Assembly (NCBI RefSeq): GCF_051200825.1
Contig: NZ_CP195158.1
Coordinates: 1,488,001-1,552,000, forward strand
Direction: 5' to 3'
From: Formosa sp030427735
GTDB taxonomy: Bacteria > Bacteroidota > Bacteroidia > Flavobacteriales > Flavobacteriaceae
Length of the DNA: 64,000 nucleotides
The position numbers were made by a program, and so were the translations under genes. The notes under the pieces were generated by a model that was not told where the DNA came from, searched no databases, and saw only the letters and a list, made by a program, of their open reading frames with translations. Positions 1 through 8,007 of the stretch are shown piece after piece; the first letter of the stretch is position 1, and each line of letters starts with the position of its first letter.

Positions 1-366
1 TTTTTTGTTAAAATTAACCTGAGAGCTGGTAATGTTGGAATTTAATTTGTGTAAATTTTCTAAGATCCAAATGCAAGAGCTACAGTGTATATGGGGAATG
101 TATAAGGTTGCTATTTGTGTGTTTTCGTCATTAAATTCAAGGAGCTTGTGTAATATAGCGTCATCGGTTAAAAAGTCGTATTTGCCAGCAACGGTTTTAG
201 GTGCAGTTCCAGGAGCCTGTTGCAAATCGTAATAATTGGTGAGGTTGCTTTCCGAAAAAATTTCATAAACCGTTTTACAGCCGTTGCAACAAAACAGTTT
301 GTCGTCAAATTCAATTTGAATATCGTCGCAAGGCGTGCCGCAATGAAAACAGGTGTTAGATGTCAT
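1..366 (-). CDS. ccoI: Heavy-metal translocating P-type ATPase CcoI/FixI, N-terminal part (cut by window edge)
   Basis: The first 122 residues of a copper-exporting P-type ATPase of the CcoI/FixI group, which supplies copper for cbb3-type cytochrome oxidase assembly at the inner membrane. Visible are a Cys-rich N-terminal segment (CFHCGTPC at residues 6-13 and FCCNGC at 25-30) followed by a metal-binding HMA-like domain with HCSSC near residue 98. The start at 366 gives the N-terminus usual for the flavobacterial family. The transmembrane and ATPase parts lie outside the window. It is divergent from an Fnr-type regulator, the usual neighbour of cbb3 genes. The assignment rests on the N-terminal signature only but is quite specific. 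Confidence 0.88.
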   Translation of the reverse strand, partial: MTSNTCFHCGTPCDDIQIEFDDKLFCCNGCKTVYEIFSESNLTNYYDLQQAPGTAPKTVAGKYDFLTDDAILHKLLEFNDENTQIATLYIPHIHCSSCIWILENLHKLNSNITSSQVNFNKK

Positions 367-420
367 AAAATGATTTTGGTTAGAACCATCAAAGATTTAA
401 AATAGCGTACAATAAAAATA

Positions 421-432
421 TGATTTTTATCA
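421..432. promoter_or_regulatory. FNR-like box between ccoI and fnr
   Basis: TGATTTTTATCA is a perfect inverted repeat with the arms TGAT and ATCA separated by four bases, matching the inner core of the FNR consensus TTGAT-N4-ATCAA (outer bases are A and C here). It lies 42 bp before the regulator's ATG and about 55 bp before the ccoI start. A weak -7-like TACTTTTA follows at 442-449. Autoregulation and control of ccoI are inferences. Confidence 0.55.
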
Positions 433-473
433 CCTTTTAAGTACTTTTACATCTTAAAAATTTCAGTTTATTT

Positions 474-1151
474 ATGGGGGATTGCCAACAATGCGTTGTT
501 AGAAAAATAAATGCGCTACAGATGCTAAAGGGAAAAGAAGTAAAAGCGATAGCAGATTGTAAGGTTACTAAAAGTATAGCCAAAGGCGATATTATATTTT
601 CTGAAGGCGACATGCTAAACGGTGTTTATTGTGTGCAATCGGGTATATGTAAGCTCACTAAATTAAGCGAAAAAGGAAAAGAGCAAGTAGTAAAACTTGT
701 GGTAAAGGGCGAGCTTTTAGGGCAGCGCTCGGTTATTTCCAATCAAGCAGCAAATTTAAGTGCTACCGCTTTAAATGATATGGAAGTTTGTTTTATTCCT
801 AAAACCGAATTATTAGAAATTTTACACAGTAACAACGATTTTTCTTTCGATGTATTACTGCGCATGGCAACCGATTTAAAAGAAGCCGAAACCACTATTA
901 TTAACATGGCCCAAAAATCGGTTAGACATCGTTTGGCAGAAATATTATTGTATTTGTACAATGATTTTGGAGTAGATGAAGCTGGTTTTTTAAATGTAAC
1001 GTTGTCTAGAGAAGATTTTGCAAGTATTGTAGGCACAGCTACAGAATCTATAATACGTACCTTATCTCAGTTTAAAAAGGAAGGGTTAATAAGTACTAAG
1101 GGCAAGCAAATAAAAGTTGAAGATAAAAAGTCCTTAAGCATGCTAGAATAG
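474..1151 (+). CDS. fnr: Crp/Fnr-family transcriptional regulator, Fnr-like
   Basis: A 225-residue Crp/Fnr-family regulator. The N-terminus has a CxxC pair (Cys4, Cys7) with further cysteines at 29, 53 and 59. A cyclic-nucleotide-binding-type beta-roll follows (about 25-140), then a dimerisation helix and a C-terminal winged HTH with the recognition region around TATESIIRTLSQF. Fnr proteins bind an oxygen-sensitive [4Fe-4S] cluster through N-terminal cysteines. The CxxC fits this, but the exact ligand set cannot be assigned from sequence. Divergence from ccoI and the FNR-like box in the shared upstream region support control of microaerobic respiration. The ATG at 474 is the first in frame and leaves a normal N-terminus. 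Confidence 0.85.
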   Translation: MGDCQQCVVRKINALQMLKGKEVKAIADCKVTKSIAKGDIIFSEGDMLNGVYCVQSGICKLTKLSEKGKEQVVKLVVKGELLGQRSVISNQAANLSATALNDMEVCFIPKTELLEILHSNNDFSFDVLLRMATDLKEAETTIINMAQKSVRHRLAEILLYLYNDFGVDEAGFLNVTLSREDFASIVGTATESIIRTLSQFKKEGLISTKGKQIKVEDKKSLSMLE

Positions 1152-1264
1152 TATAGCAAATCTCAAATTCTTCTACGATTTTCTTTTTTTCGATGGCCTT
1201 AAGGCTGTTATTATTATGTAAAATGTATTTCTGTTCTCTTATAAATTAGTATTTTTATAAGGCT

Positions 1265-2392
1265 ATGAAACATCCAAATTACAAATCTGGCTTTGTGTTT
1301 AAAACTTACGAAGCGCCAAATCAATCGCCATTCGAGAAACTCTTCGAGATTTTTAAAGAGCTGATTACACACACTTCTGGCGATTTTGACGAAGCGATTT
1401 CTTGGTTACGAGAACTCGATAAAGAATATCAACTTACCGATGCCAATTATACAGTAGACGATTTTATAGAAGACCTTAAAAAGAAAGGGTATATCCGCGA
1501 AGAAATCGATCCTGATGGCTCTGGTGGCGGTATGGCCATTACGGCTAAAACCGAACGGGCTATTAGGCAGCAAGCTTTAAACCATATTTTTGGCAAGTTA
1601 AAACGCAGTGGTTCTGGCAACCACAGAAGCAAGCAAGTAGGTACAGGCGACGAGCATACAGGCGAGTTTAGAAACTATCAATTTGGAGAAGCACTCGATA
1701 AAGTGTCAATTACCGAAAGTTTAAAGAATGCACAAATCAATCACGGTGTAGGGAGCTTTAATTTAACCGAAGACGATTTGGTGGTCGAAGAAACTTTACA
1801 CAAATCGCAAATGAGTACCGTTTTAATGATTGATATTAGTCATAGTATGATTTTGTATGGAGAAGATCGCATTACACCCGCCAAAAAAGTGGCGATGGCA
1901 CTGGCCGAACTCATAACCACACGCTATCCTAAAGACACTTTGGATATTTTAGTGTTTGGTAACGATGCCTGGCTTATAGAAATTAAAGATCTTCCGTACT
2001 TAAAAGTAGGTCCTTATCACACCAATACCGTAGCCGGACTGCAACTGGCAATGGATGTTTTAAGACGAAAACGCCATACCAACAAACAGATTTTTATGAT
2101 CACCGATGGTAAACCCAGTTGCTTGCGAATGCCCGATGGCGACTATTACAAAAATAGCATGGGATTAGATCCATATATTGTAAATAAGTGCTATCATGCA
2201 GCGCAACAAGCCAGACGTTTACATATACCAATTACTACCTTTATGATTGCTAAAGATCCGTATTTAATGCGTTTTGTAAACGAGTTTACCCAGGCTAATA
2301 AAGGAAAAGCGTTTTATACAGGACTTAAAGGTTTAGGTGAAATGATTTTTGAAGATTACGAAACAAATCGGAAGAAACGCATTAGAGGTTAG
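1265..2392 (+). CDS. VWA (von Willebrand A) domain protein, partner of MoxR/chelatase-type AAA+ ATPase
   Basis: A 375-residue protein whose C-terminal half is a von Willebrand A domain. The MIDAS metal site is seen as DISHS near residue 190 and the later TDGKPS near 279. The N-terminal half (1-170) is charged and shows no recognised domain. Such VWA proteins pair with a MoxR/BchI-like AAA+ ATPase, working as chaperone- or chelatase-like complexes. The AAA+ gene follows 112 bp downstream on the same strand, consistent with one operon. The true substrate is not known. There is no signal peptide, so it should be cytoplasmic. Confidence 0.82.
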   Translation: MKHPNYKSGFVFKTYEAPNQSPFEKLFEIFKELITHTSGDFDEAISWLRELDKEYQLTDANYTVDDFIEDLKKKGYIREEIDPDGSGGGMAITAKTERAIRQQALNHIFGKLKRSGSGNHRSKQVGTGDEHTGEFRNYQFGEALDKVSITESLKNAQINHGVGSFNLTEDDLVVEETLHKSQMSTVLMIDISHSMILYGEDRITPAKKVAMALAELITTRYPKDTLDILVFGNDAWLIEIKDLPYLKVGPYHTNTVAGLQLAMDVLRRKRHTNKQIFMITDGKPSCLRMPDGDYYKNSMGLDPYIVNKCYHAAQQARRLHIPITTFMIAKDPYLMRFVNEFTQANKGKAFYTGLKGLGEMIFEDYETNRKKRIRG

Positions 2393-2504
2393 TGGATAGT
2401 AAGCAATAAGAATAATCAAATAGGAAAGTAAAAGATAATCGAAAATTTTGCGAATGTATAGAAATTTATTCGCGCTTTCGCGGCAAAAAAGAACCCCAGA
2501 GAAT

Positions 2505-3971
2505 ATGAAAATAGAGCACATAAAAACCTTAGGAGATTTAAAAAAATCAGGATATAAAAGCAAATCTATAAAAGATGAATTACGCGACAATTTAATTGAA
2601 AAATTAAAAACCAATACTGTTACTTTTGAAGGTGTGCATGGTTACGAAAACACGGTAATTCCAGAATTAGAGCGAGCTATTTTATCTAAACACAATATCA
2701 ATTTATTAGGGTTGCGAGGCCAGGCAAAAACACGCATGGCACGTTTAATGGTGAATTTGTTAGACGATTATATTCCCATTGTTGAAGGTTCCGAAATTAA
2801 CGACGATCCTTTACAGCCTATTTCTAGATACGCTGTAGAATTAATAAAAGCGCAGGGCGATAACATACCTATTGCTTGGTTGTCTAAACACGAACGTTTT
2901 GCCGAAAAACTAGCCACGCCCGATGTAACCGTAGCAGATATTATTGGCGATGTCGATCCCATAAAAGCAGCGCACTTAAAACTGAGTTATGCCGACGACC
3001 GCGTGATTCATTACGGAATGATTCCAAGAGCCAATCGCTGTATTTTTGTGATTAACGAATTGCCAGATTTGCAAGCCAGAATTCAGGTGGCTTTGTTTAA
3101 TATTCTTCAAGAAGGCGATATACAAATTCGCGGTTTTAAGTTGCGGTTGCCATTAGATATTCAGTTTGTGTTTACAGCAAATCCAGAGGATTATACTAAT
3201 CGGGGTAGTATCGTTACGCCCTTAAAAGATCGTATAGGCTCACAAATTATAACACACTATCCTATCGATATCAATACTGCTAAACGTATTACCTCGCAAG
3301 AAGCGAAATTAAGCGAATCGCAAACCAATTTAGTACAGATACCAGAATTAGCTAAAGATATTTTAGAACAAATTGTGTTCGAAGCACGCGATAATGACTA
3401 CATAGATGCTAAAAGTGGAGTAAGTGCTAGAATGAGTATTACGGCCCTCGAAAATTTGGTAAGCACAGCTGAGCGTCGTGCATTAATTGCAGGCGATACC
3501 CAAACACAAATTCGATTGACCGATTTTCTGGGGATCATTCCAGCCATAACTGGTAAGGTAGAATTGGTTTACGAAGGCGAACAGGAAGGTGCATCGGTGG
3601 TGGCTTTCAATTTAATTGGTGATGCAATTCAGGAACTATTTCCGTTGTATTTTCCTAAGATCGAGAAATTAGAAAAGCAAAACGAAGAAACACCTTACGA
3701 TGGGGTCGTGTCTTGGTTTTTTAATAGTAAAGATGGGTTTGAATTATTAGACGATTTAAATGAAACCGATTATAAACAGGCTTTAGATGATATTGAACCT
3801 TTAAGTCAATTGATTGAGAAATATCAGCCAGAGGCAGACCATGAAGCTAAATACTTTTTGAAAGAATTTGTGCTATGGGGATTGGTGCAGTTTAAAAAAC
3901 TCAATAAATACCGCTATACAGAAGGCATTCAGTTTAAAGATCCTTATGGTAGTTATATTAGCGGTTTGTAA
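2505..3971 (+). CDS. AAA+ ATPase of the magnesium-chelatase-I / MoxR type
   Basis: An AAA+ ATPase of 488 residues from the ATG at 2505. The frame is open to a TTG at 2448, but that extension is not family-like. The Walker A region reads GLRGQAKT, with Ala where Gly is usual. The Walker B region reads IFVINELPD, with Asn in place of the first acidic residue. The region that follows (VALFNILQEGDIQIRG and TANPEDYTNRG, roughly residues 200-240) matches ChlI/MoxR-type ATPases. Its partner is the VWA protein upstream. The pair probably remodels or loads metal into a client complex, which cannot be named. A strong hairpin follows the stop codon. Confidence 0.8.
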   Translation: MKIEHIKTLGDLKKSGYKSKSIKDELRDNLIEKLKTNTVTFEGVHGYENTVIPELERAILSKHNINLLGLRGQAKTRMARLMVNLLDDYIPIVEGSEINDDPLQPISRYAVELIKAQGDNIPIAWLSKHERFAEKLATPDVTVADIIGDVDPIKAAHLKLSYADDRVIHYGMIPRANRCIFVINELPDLQARIQVALFNILQEGDIQIRGFKLRLPLDIQFVFTANPEDYTNRGSIVTPLKDRIGSQIITHYPIDINTAKRITSQEAKLSESQTNLVQIPELAKDILEQIVFEARDNDYIDAKSGVSARMSITALENLVSTAERRALIAGDTQTQIRLTDFLGIIPAITGKVELVYEGEQEGASVVAFNLIGDAIQELFPLYFPKIEKLEKQNEETPYDGVVSWFFNSKDGFELLDDLNETDYKQALDDIEPLSQLIEKYQPEADHEAKYFLKEFVLWGLVQFKKLNKYRYTEGIQFKDPYGSYISGL

Positions 3972-3979
3972 ATAAAAAA

Positions 3980-4028
3980 GGCTGTCTAAAGTGTAACAGA
4001 TTGTCATTCTATTACACTTTAGACAGCC
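3980..4028. terminator. Bidirectional terminator hairpin, related to the interspersed repeat family
   Basis: A perfect 17-bp inverted repeat (GGCTGTCTAAAGTGTAA and its complement) with a 15-base loop lies between two convergent genes, so it can terminate both. The outer arm GGCTGTCT and the internal GTCATTCT recur in the longer repeats at 22388-22516 and 39380-39516, so this looks like a shortened member of that family. Confidence 0.8.
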
Positions 4029-4041
4029 ACTTTTCAGTTTT

Positions 4042-5685
4042 CTATAAGGGTTTTACGTCTATGTAAAAATCAGGGTCAACTTCTAAGGTTTTAGCCGTAG
4101 TTGCTAAAGTTTTCCAATTGGCAGTAGGGTATAACCATTGCGATTTTTCATTTATAGTAACCTGAATTGGCATATCAAAATCGTTTACAATATTAATGTA
4201 ACGGTATTGTAATTGATTGTTCTCAAATTTATACTCTAAAGTAGGAATGCGAATATCTCTTAAATATTGATTGAAAAAAGCTGTTAAATCAATGCCCGTT
4301 TCTTTACTTAAGTAATCTTCAATTTGTTGCGTGTTTACGGTCTGATGATAAAACGTTTCGTTCATTCCTCGTAAAATTTGTCGCCACTTTTCGTCGTCTT
4401 CAATAAGCTGACGTAATGTGTGTAACATATTGGCACCTTTATAGTACATATCGCCAGAACCTTCGTGATTTACGTTGTAAACACCAATTATTGGGCGATC
4501 GTTTTGTATGGCTTTTCTGGTGCCAATAACATATTCTGCAGAAGCTTGTTTGCCGTAATAGTAATCTAAAAATAAATTTTCGGAATACGCTGTAAAACTT
4601 TCGTGAATCCACATGTCTGCAATATCGATGTCGGTAATATTATTGGCAAACCATTCGTGTCCTGCTTCGTGAATAATTATGAAGTCGAATTTTAATCCCC
4701 AGCCTGTACCAGACAAATCACGTCCTAAATAGCCGTTTTCAAAATTATTGCCATAGGTTACCGAACTTTGGTGTTCCATGCCCAAGTAAGGTACTTCTAC
4801 TAGCTTAAAACCGTCTTCGTAAAACGGATAAGGGCCAAACCAGTGTTCGAAAGCTTTCATCATTTTAGGCGCGTCCTTAAACTGTTTTTTGGCTTTATCT
4901 AAATTGTATTTAAGCACGTAATAGTTCATGTCTAACGGCCCTTTTTCACCTTGATAGACTTCCGAAAAATGGGCGTAATCGCCTAGGTTAACATTCACGC
5001 CATAATTATTTATCGGATTTTTTACAGACCATGTGTAAATGGTACTTCCATCGTTTAGTTTTTTGGTGTTAGTAAGTCGGCCATTAGATACGTCCATAAG
5101 GCCTTTAGGTGTGGTAACGCTAATATCCATACTATCTACCTCGTCGTACATATGGTCTTTACATGGCCACCAAACACTGGCGCCCAAACCTTGGCAAGAG
5201 GTCGCAACAAAATCGTTGCCATTCTTGTCTTTTTTCCATGAAAAACCACCGTCCCAAGGGGCTTTTACCGCTTCCTTAGGATGCCCTTCATAATACACAT
5301 CTATACTGTTAATGTCGCCAACACGTTGTTGTTGTTTTAGGGTGATAAAATGTGCGTTGCCAGTTCGTGTTACGTTCAATGTTTTACCATCTTGCGTAAC
5401 TTTGGTAATGTTTAACGGCTCCTGCAAATCTATTTGAAGCACATTATGGGGTTCTAGTACCTTATACTGTACAGTATTTTTACCCGAAATGAATTTTTGT
5501 TCTGGTTTAACAGTTACATTTAAATGGTAGTAAGTTAAATCCCACCAAGCGCGTTCAGGAGTAATACTACCTCGAAGCGTGTCTTGGTGTGTAAATTGCT
5601 CGTTGTGTTTAAAGAGTCCGTTTTGGGCAAAATTATTTAAACTGAAAAGTAAAATAAAAGCGCCAGATAGCCTGCGAAAATTCAT
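4042..5685 (-). CDS. Secreted M1-family zinc aminopeptidase
   Basis: A 547-residue M1 metallopeptidase. The N-terminal signal peptide (MNFRRLSGAFILLFSLNNFAQ) directs export. The M1 beta-saddle domain follows, then the zinc site HEAGHEW (HExxH) near residue 340, with the third ligand in WIHESFTAYSE about 19 residues later. The exopeptidase motif (G[AG]MEN type) is represented by GMEHQSS. It is shorter than aminopeptidase N (about 870 residues), as is common for Bacteroidota periplasmic or surface members. It probably trims peptides for nutrition. It is followed on the same strand by nothing close; upstream, otsAB ends 31 bp from its start, so the two may be cotranscribed. Confidence 0.9.
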   Translation of the reverse strand: MNFRRLSGAFILLFSLNNFAQNGLFKHNEQFTHQDTLRGSITPERAWWDLTYYHLNVTVKPEQKFISGKNTVQYKVLEPHNVLQIDLQEPLNITKVTQDGKTLNVTRTGNAHFITLKQQQRVGDINSIDVYYEGHPKEAVKAPWDGGFSWKKDKNGNDFVATSCQGLGASVWWPCKDHMYDEVDSMDISVTTPKGLMDVSNGRLTNTKKLNDGSTIYTWSVKNPINNYGVNVNLGDYAHFSEVYQGEKGPLDMNYYVLKYNLDKAKKQFKDAPKMMKAFEHWFGPYPFYEDGFKLVEVPYLGMEHQSSVTYGNNFENGYLGRDLSGTGWGLKFDFIIIHEAGHEWFANNITDIDIADMWIHESFTAYSENLFLDYYYGKQASAEYVIGTRKAIQNDRPIIGVYNVNHEGSGDMYYKGANMLHTLRQLIEDDEKWRQILRGMNETFYHQTVNTQQIEDYLSKETGIDLTAFFNQYLRDIRIPTLEYKFENNQLQYRYINIVNDFDMPIQVTINEKSQWLYPTANWKTLATTAKTLEVDPDFYIDVKPL

Positions 5686-5716
5686 AGTTGTGCTTTGCTT
5701 GTAAGTTTGAAAAATA

Positions 5717-7927
5717 TTAGTCTAAAGCAAATGTATTTAATAATTCTCTAACTTCGGATGTGTCTTTAACATGATATTTGGCATTTGTCTTTTTTATGCC
5801 AACTTTAACAGTGTATGCCGTTTCTGGAAGCTCTTCGAACATATACTCATCGGTCCAATCGTCGCCAATAGCAAACATAAAGTCATACTTTTCTTTTGTT
5901 AATAATCGCGAAGCTGCGCGGCCTTTGTTTACATTACTACTTTTTATTTCGGTAACCTTATTACCTTTAAGTACCGATAAATCGTTATTGGAAATTAAAC
6001 TGGTTAATACGGTGCTTAGTTCTATGGCACGTTTTTGGCCGAGTTCGGGATCTGTTTTTCTAAAATGCCAGGCCAACGAGTAGCGCTTTTTTTCTATAAA
6101 TGTTCCTGGAGTACGATCTACAAACGTTTCTAAAATTGGTAGTATGCTAGACATCCAGTCGTTTTTTAAATGTTCTAGCATTTCCCAATCTTTGCCATTT
6201 TGCTTTAACCAAACCCCATGATCTGTAACTAGGGTGTAAGGCTTATTTGCAAACCAATCTTCAAACGTTTCGCGATCACGTCCGCTTATTATTACTAAAT
6301 CTACACCGTCTTTGGCATGTAGGGCATCTAGCGTTTTAAAGAGCTCGGCGTCGGGTTTGGCGTCTTTCGGATTATTTTTAAAACCAACCAAAGTACCGTC
6401 AAAATCCAGAAGTAATAATTTTTTGTTGGAGGTTTTAAACGCCTTAGCGATATCTTGTTTAAGTTGGGGGGTAAGTTTTGTAGATTGGGCTTGTTCGTCG
6501 TTAGACTTGGTGCCTTCCAGGGCATCTAAAAATTCCTCTGCCCATTTTTCTACACTGTAGCGTTTTAATCTATTTTGAAGAATGGCAATACGATTTTGCT
6601 GATCTTCTAAAGGCATTTCTAAAGCCTCTTTAATGGTATCTGCAATTTGCTCGAAATTGTTGGGGTTAATTAATAGGGCTTCGTTCATTTCGTTTGAAGC
6701 TCCTGCCATTTCGCTTAAAATGAGCACCCCATCTTGATTGGTTCTAGTGGCAATATATTCTTTTGCAACCAAATTCATACCATCTCGAATGGGCGTGATT
6801 AAAGCAACATCGGATGAGGTGTATAAATCGATGAGGTTTTCAAACGGCATTGAGCGATAAAAATACCAAACAGGCGTCCAACTGACAGTAGCAAATTTAC
6901 CATTTATACGGCCAACCAACTCGTCGGTTTCGCGTTTTAGTTTCTGGTATTGTGGGACATTGGAACGCGATGGAACGGCTAGTAAAATAAGTCGTACTTT
7001 TTCCTTAAATTCTGGGTATTTGTTTAAAAAATATTCGAAGGCTCTTAAACGTTTTGGTATGCCCTTAGTGTAATCTAACCGATCTATAGAAAGTATAATT
7101 TTAGCACCTAACGATGTTTTTATATGCTCGTCTAAACGGCGCTGTAGCTCCGATTTTTCTTTTTCTTTCTGGTTGGTATTGGCAACAGCAGCATTATAAA
7201 ATTTGTTGTAATCTATCCCCATCGGGAACGAGTCTACTTTTATGTTTCTGTCGTCGTAAAGAATATCGTTAAATTTTACGTCTAATCGTAAAATACGTTT
7301 TACGGAGCTTAAAAAATGGCGTTCGTAATCGTAGGTGTGAAATCCTATTAAATCAGATCCGAGCATGCCTTTCAATAATTCTTCACGCCATGGGAAGGTT
7401 CTAAAGATTTCGAAAGACGGAAACGGAATATGTAAAAAGAATCCTATAGAAATATTAGGGTTTTTGTCTCGTAATAGTTTGGGTAAAAGTAACAGTTGGT
7501 AGTCGTGAACCCAAACCGTATCGCCATCGTTAACATGTTCTAAAACAACGTCGGCAAATTTCTGGTTTACGGCTTTATACGATTCCCATTCGGAACGTTC
7601 AAAAGTGGTGTATTCCATAAAATAATGAAATAAAGGCCATAATGTTTTGTTACTAAATCCTAAATAAAAATTGTCTACATCTTCGGTAGTTAAGGGTACG
7701 GTTACACATTTTTCCTTCTGTACTTCTGCGTTAACACGATCTTGTAATGCAGGCGTAAGTTGTTCTTCTGTTAATCCAGACCAACCTACCCAAATACCAT
7801 TTCCATCGGCGTGAACAGATTTCATTCCCGTCGCTAAACCACCCACACTGGGTTTTATTTCTAATTGAGAATCTTCTAATTTAACTTGTAAAGGAAGTCT
7901 GTTCGAGACAATTATTGTCTTATTCAT
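5717..7927 (-). CDS. otsAB: Bifunctional trehalose-6-phosphate synthase / trehalose-phosphatase
   Basis: A 736-residue fusion that makes trehalose from UDP-glucose and glucose-6-phosphate in the cytoplasm. Residues 1 to about 470 form a GT20 synthase with NRLPLQV, GGLATGM, HDYQLLLLP, FLHIPFPS, DRLDYTKG and DGMNLVAKEY. Residues about 500-736 form an HAD-type phosphatase with DFDGTL near 508, SGRD and GDDWTDEYMF. Both sets of catalytic motifs look intact. The fusion order (OtsA then OtsB) matches the common Bacteroidota and eukaryotic arrangement. The neighbouring divergent GH15 hydrolase may turn trehalose over, so this intergenic region could switch between synthesis and breakdown during osmotic stress. 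That link is inference. Confidence 0.93.
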   Translation of the reverse strand: MNKTIIVSNRLPLQVKLEDSQLEIKPSVGGLATGMKSVHADGNGIWVGWSGLTEEQLTPALQDRVNAEVQKEKCVTVPLTTEDVDNFYLGFSNKTLWPLFHYFMEYTTFERSEWESYKAVNQKFADVVLEHVNDGDTVWVHDYQLLLLPKLLRDKNPNISIGFFLHIPFPSFEIFRTFPWREELLKGMLGSDLIGFHTYDYERHFLSSVKRILRLDVKFNDILYDDRNIKVDSFPMGIDYNKFYNAAVANTNQKEKEKSELQRRLDEHIKTSLGAKIILSIDRLDYTKGIPKRLRAFEYFLNKYPEFKEKVRLILLAVPSRSNVPQYQKLKRETDELVGRINGKFATVSWTPVWYFYRSMPFENLIDLYTSSDVALITPIRDGMNLVAKEYIATRTNQDGVLILSEMAGASNEMNEALLINPNNFEQIADTIKEALEMPLEDQQNRIAILQNRLKRYSVEKWAEEFLDALEGTKSNDEQAQSTKLTPQLKQDIAKAFKTSNKKLLLLDFDGTLVGFKNNPKDAKPDAELFKTLDALHAKDGVDLVIISGRDRETFEDWFANKPYTLVTDHGVWLKQNGKDWEMLEHLKNDWMSSILPILETFVDRTPGTFIEKKRYSLAWHFRKTDPELGQKRAIELSTVLTSLISNNDLSVLKGNKVTEIKSSNVNKGRAASRLLTKEKYDFMFAIGDDWTDEYMFEELPETAYTVKVGIKKTNAKYHVKDTSEVRELLNTFALD

Positions 7928-8007
7928 GAAGTTGAGTTTTGATTAGCAATAAGTTTTTCGTTAATTTAAAGAAAAATAGGTTGCTAACCATATAAAAGAC
8001 GATTTTA

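Noticed and set aside
32..405. Plus-strand open frames at 32-232 and 220-405
   Set aside because: The opposite strand encodes a clear CcoI N-terminus over the same bases.
2460..2480. TTCGCGCTTTCGCGG near the AAA+ gene start as a regulatory palindrome
   Set aside because: The symmetry is imperfect and it lies in the probable leader; single copy in view, so no role can be supported.
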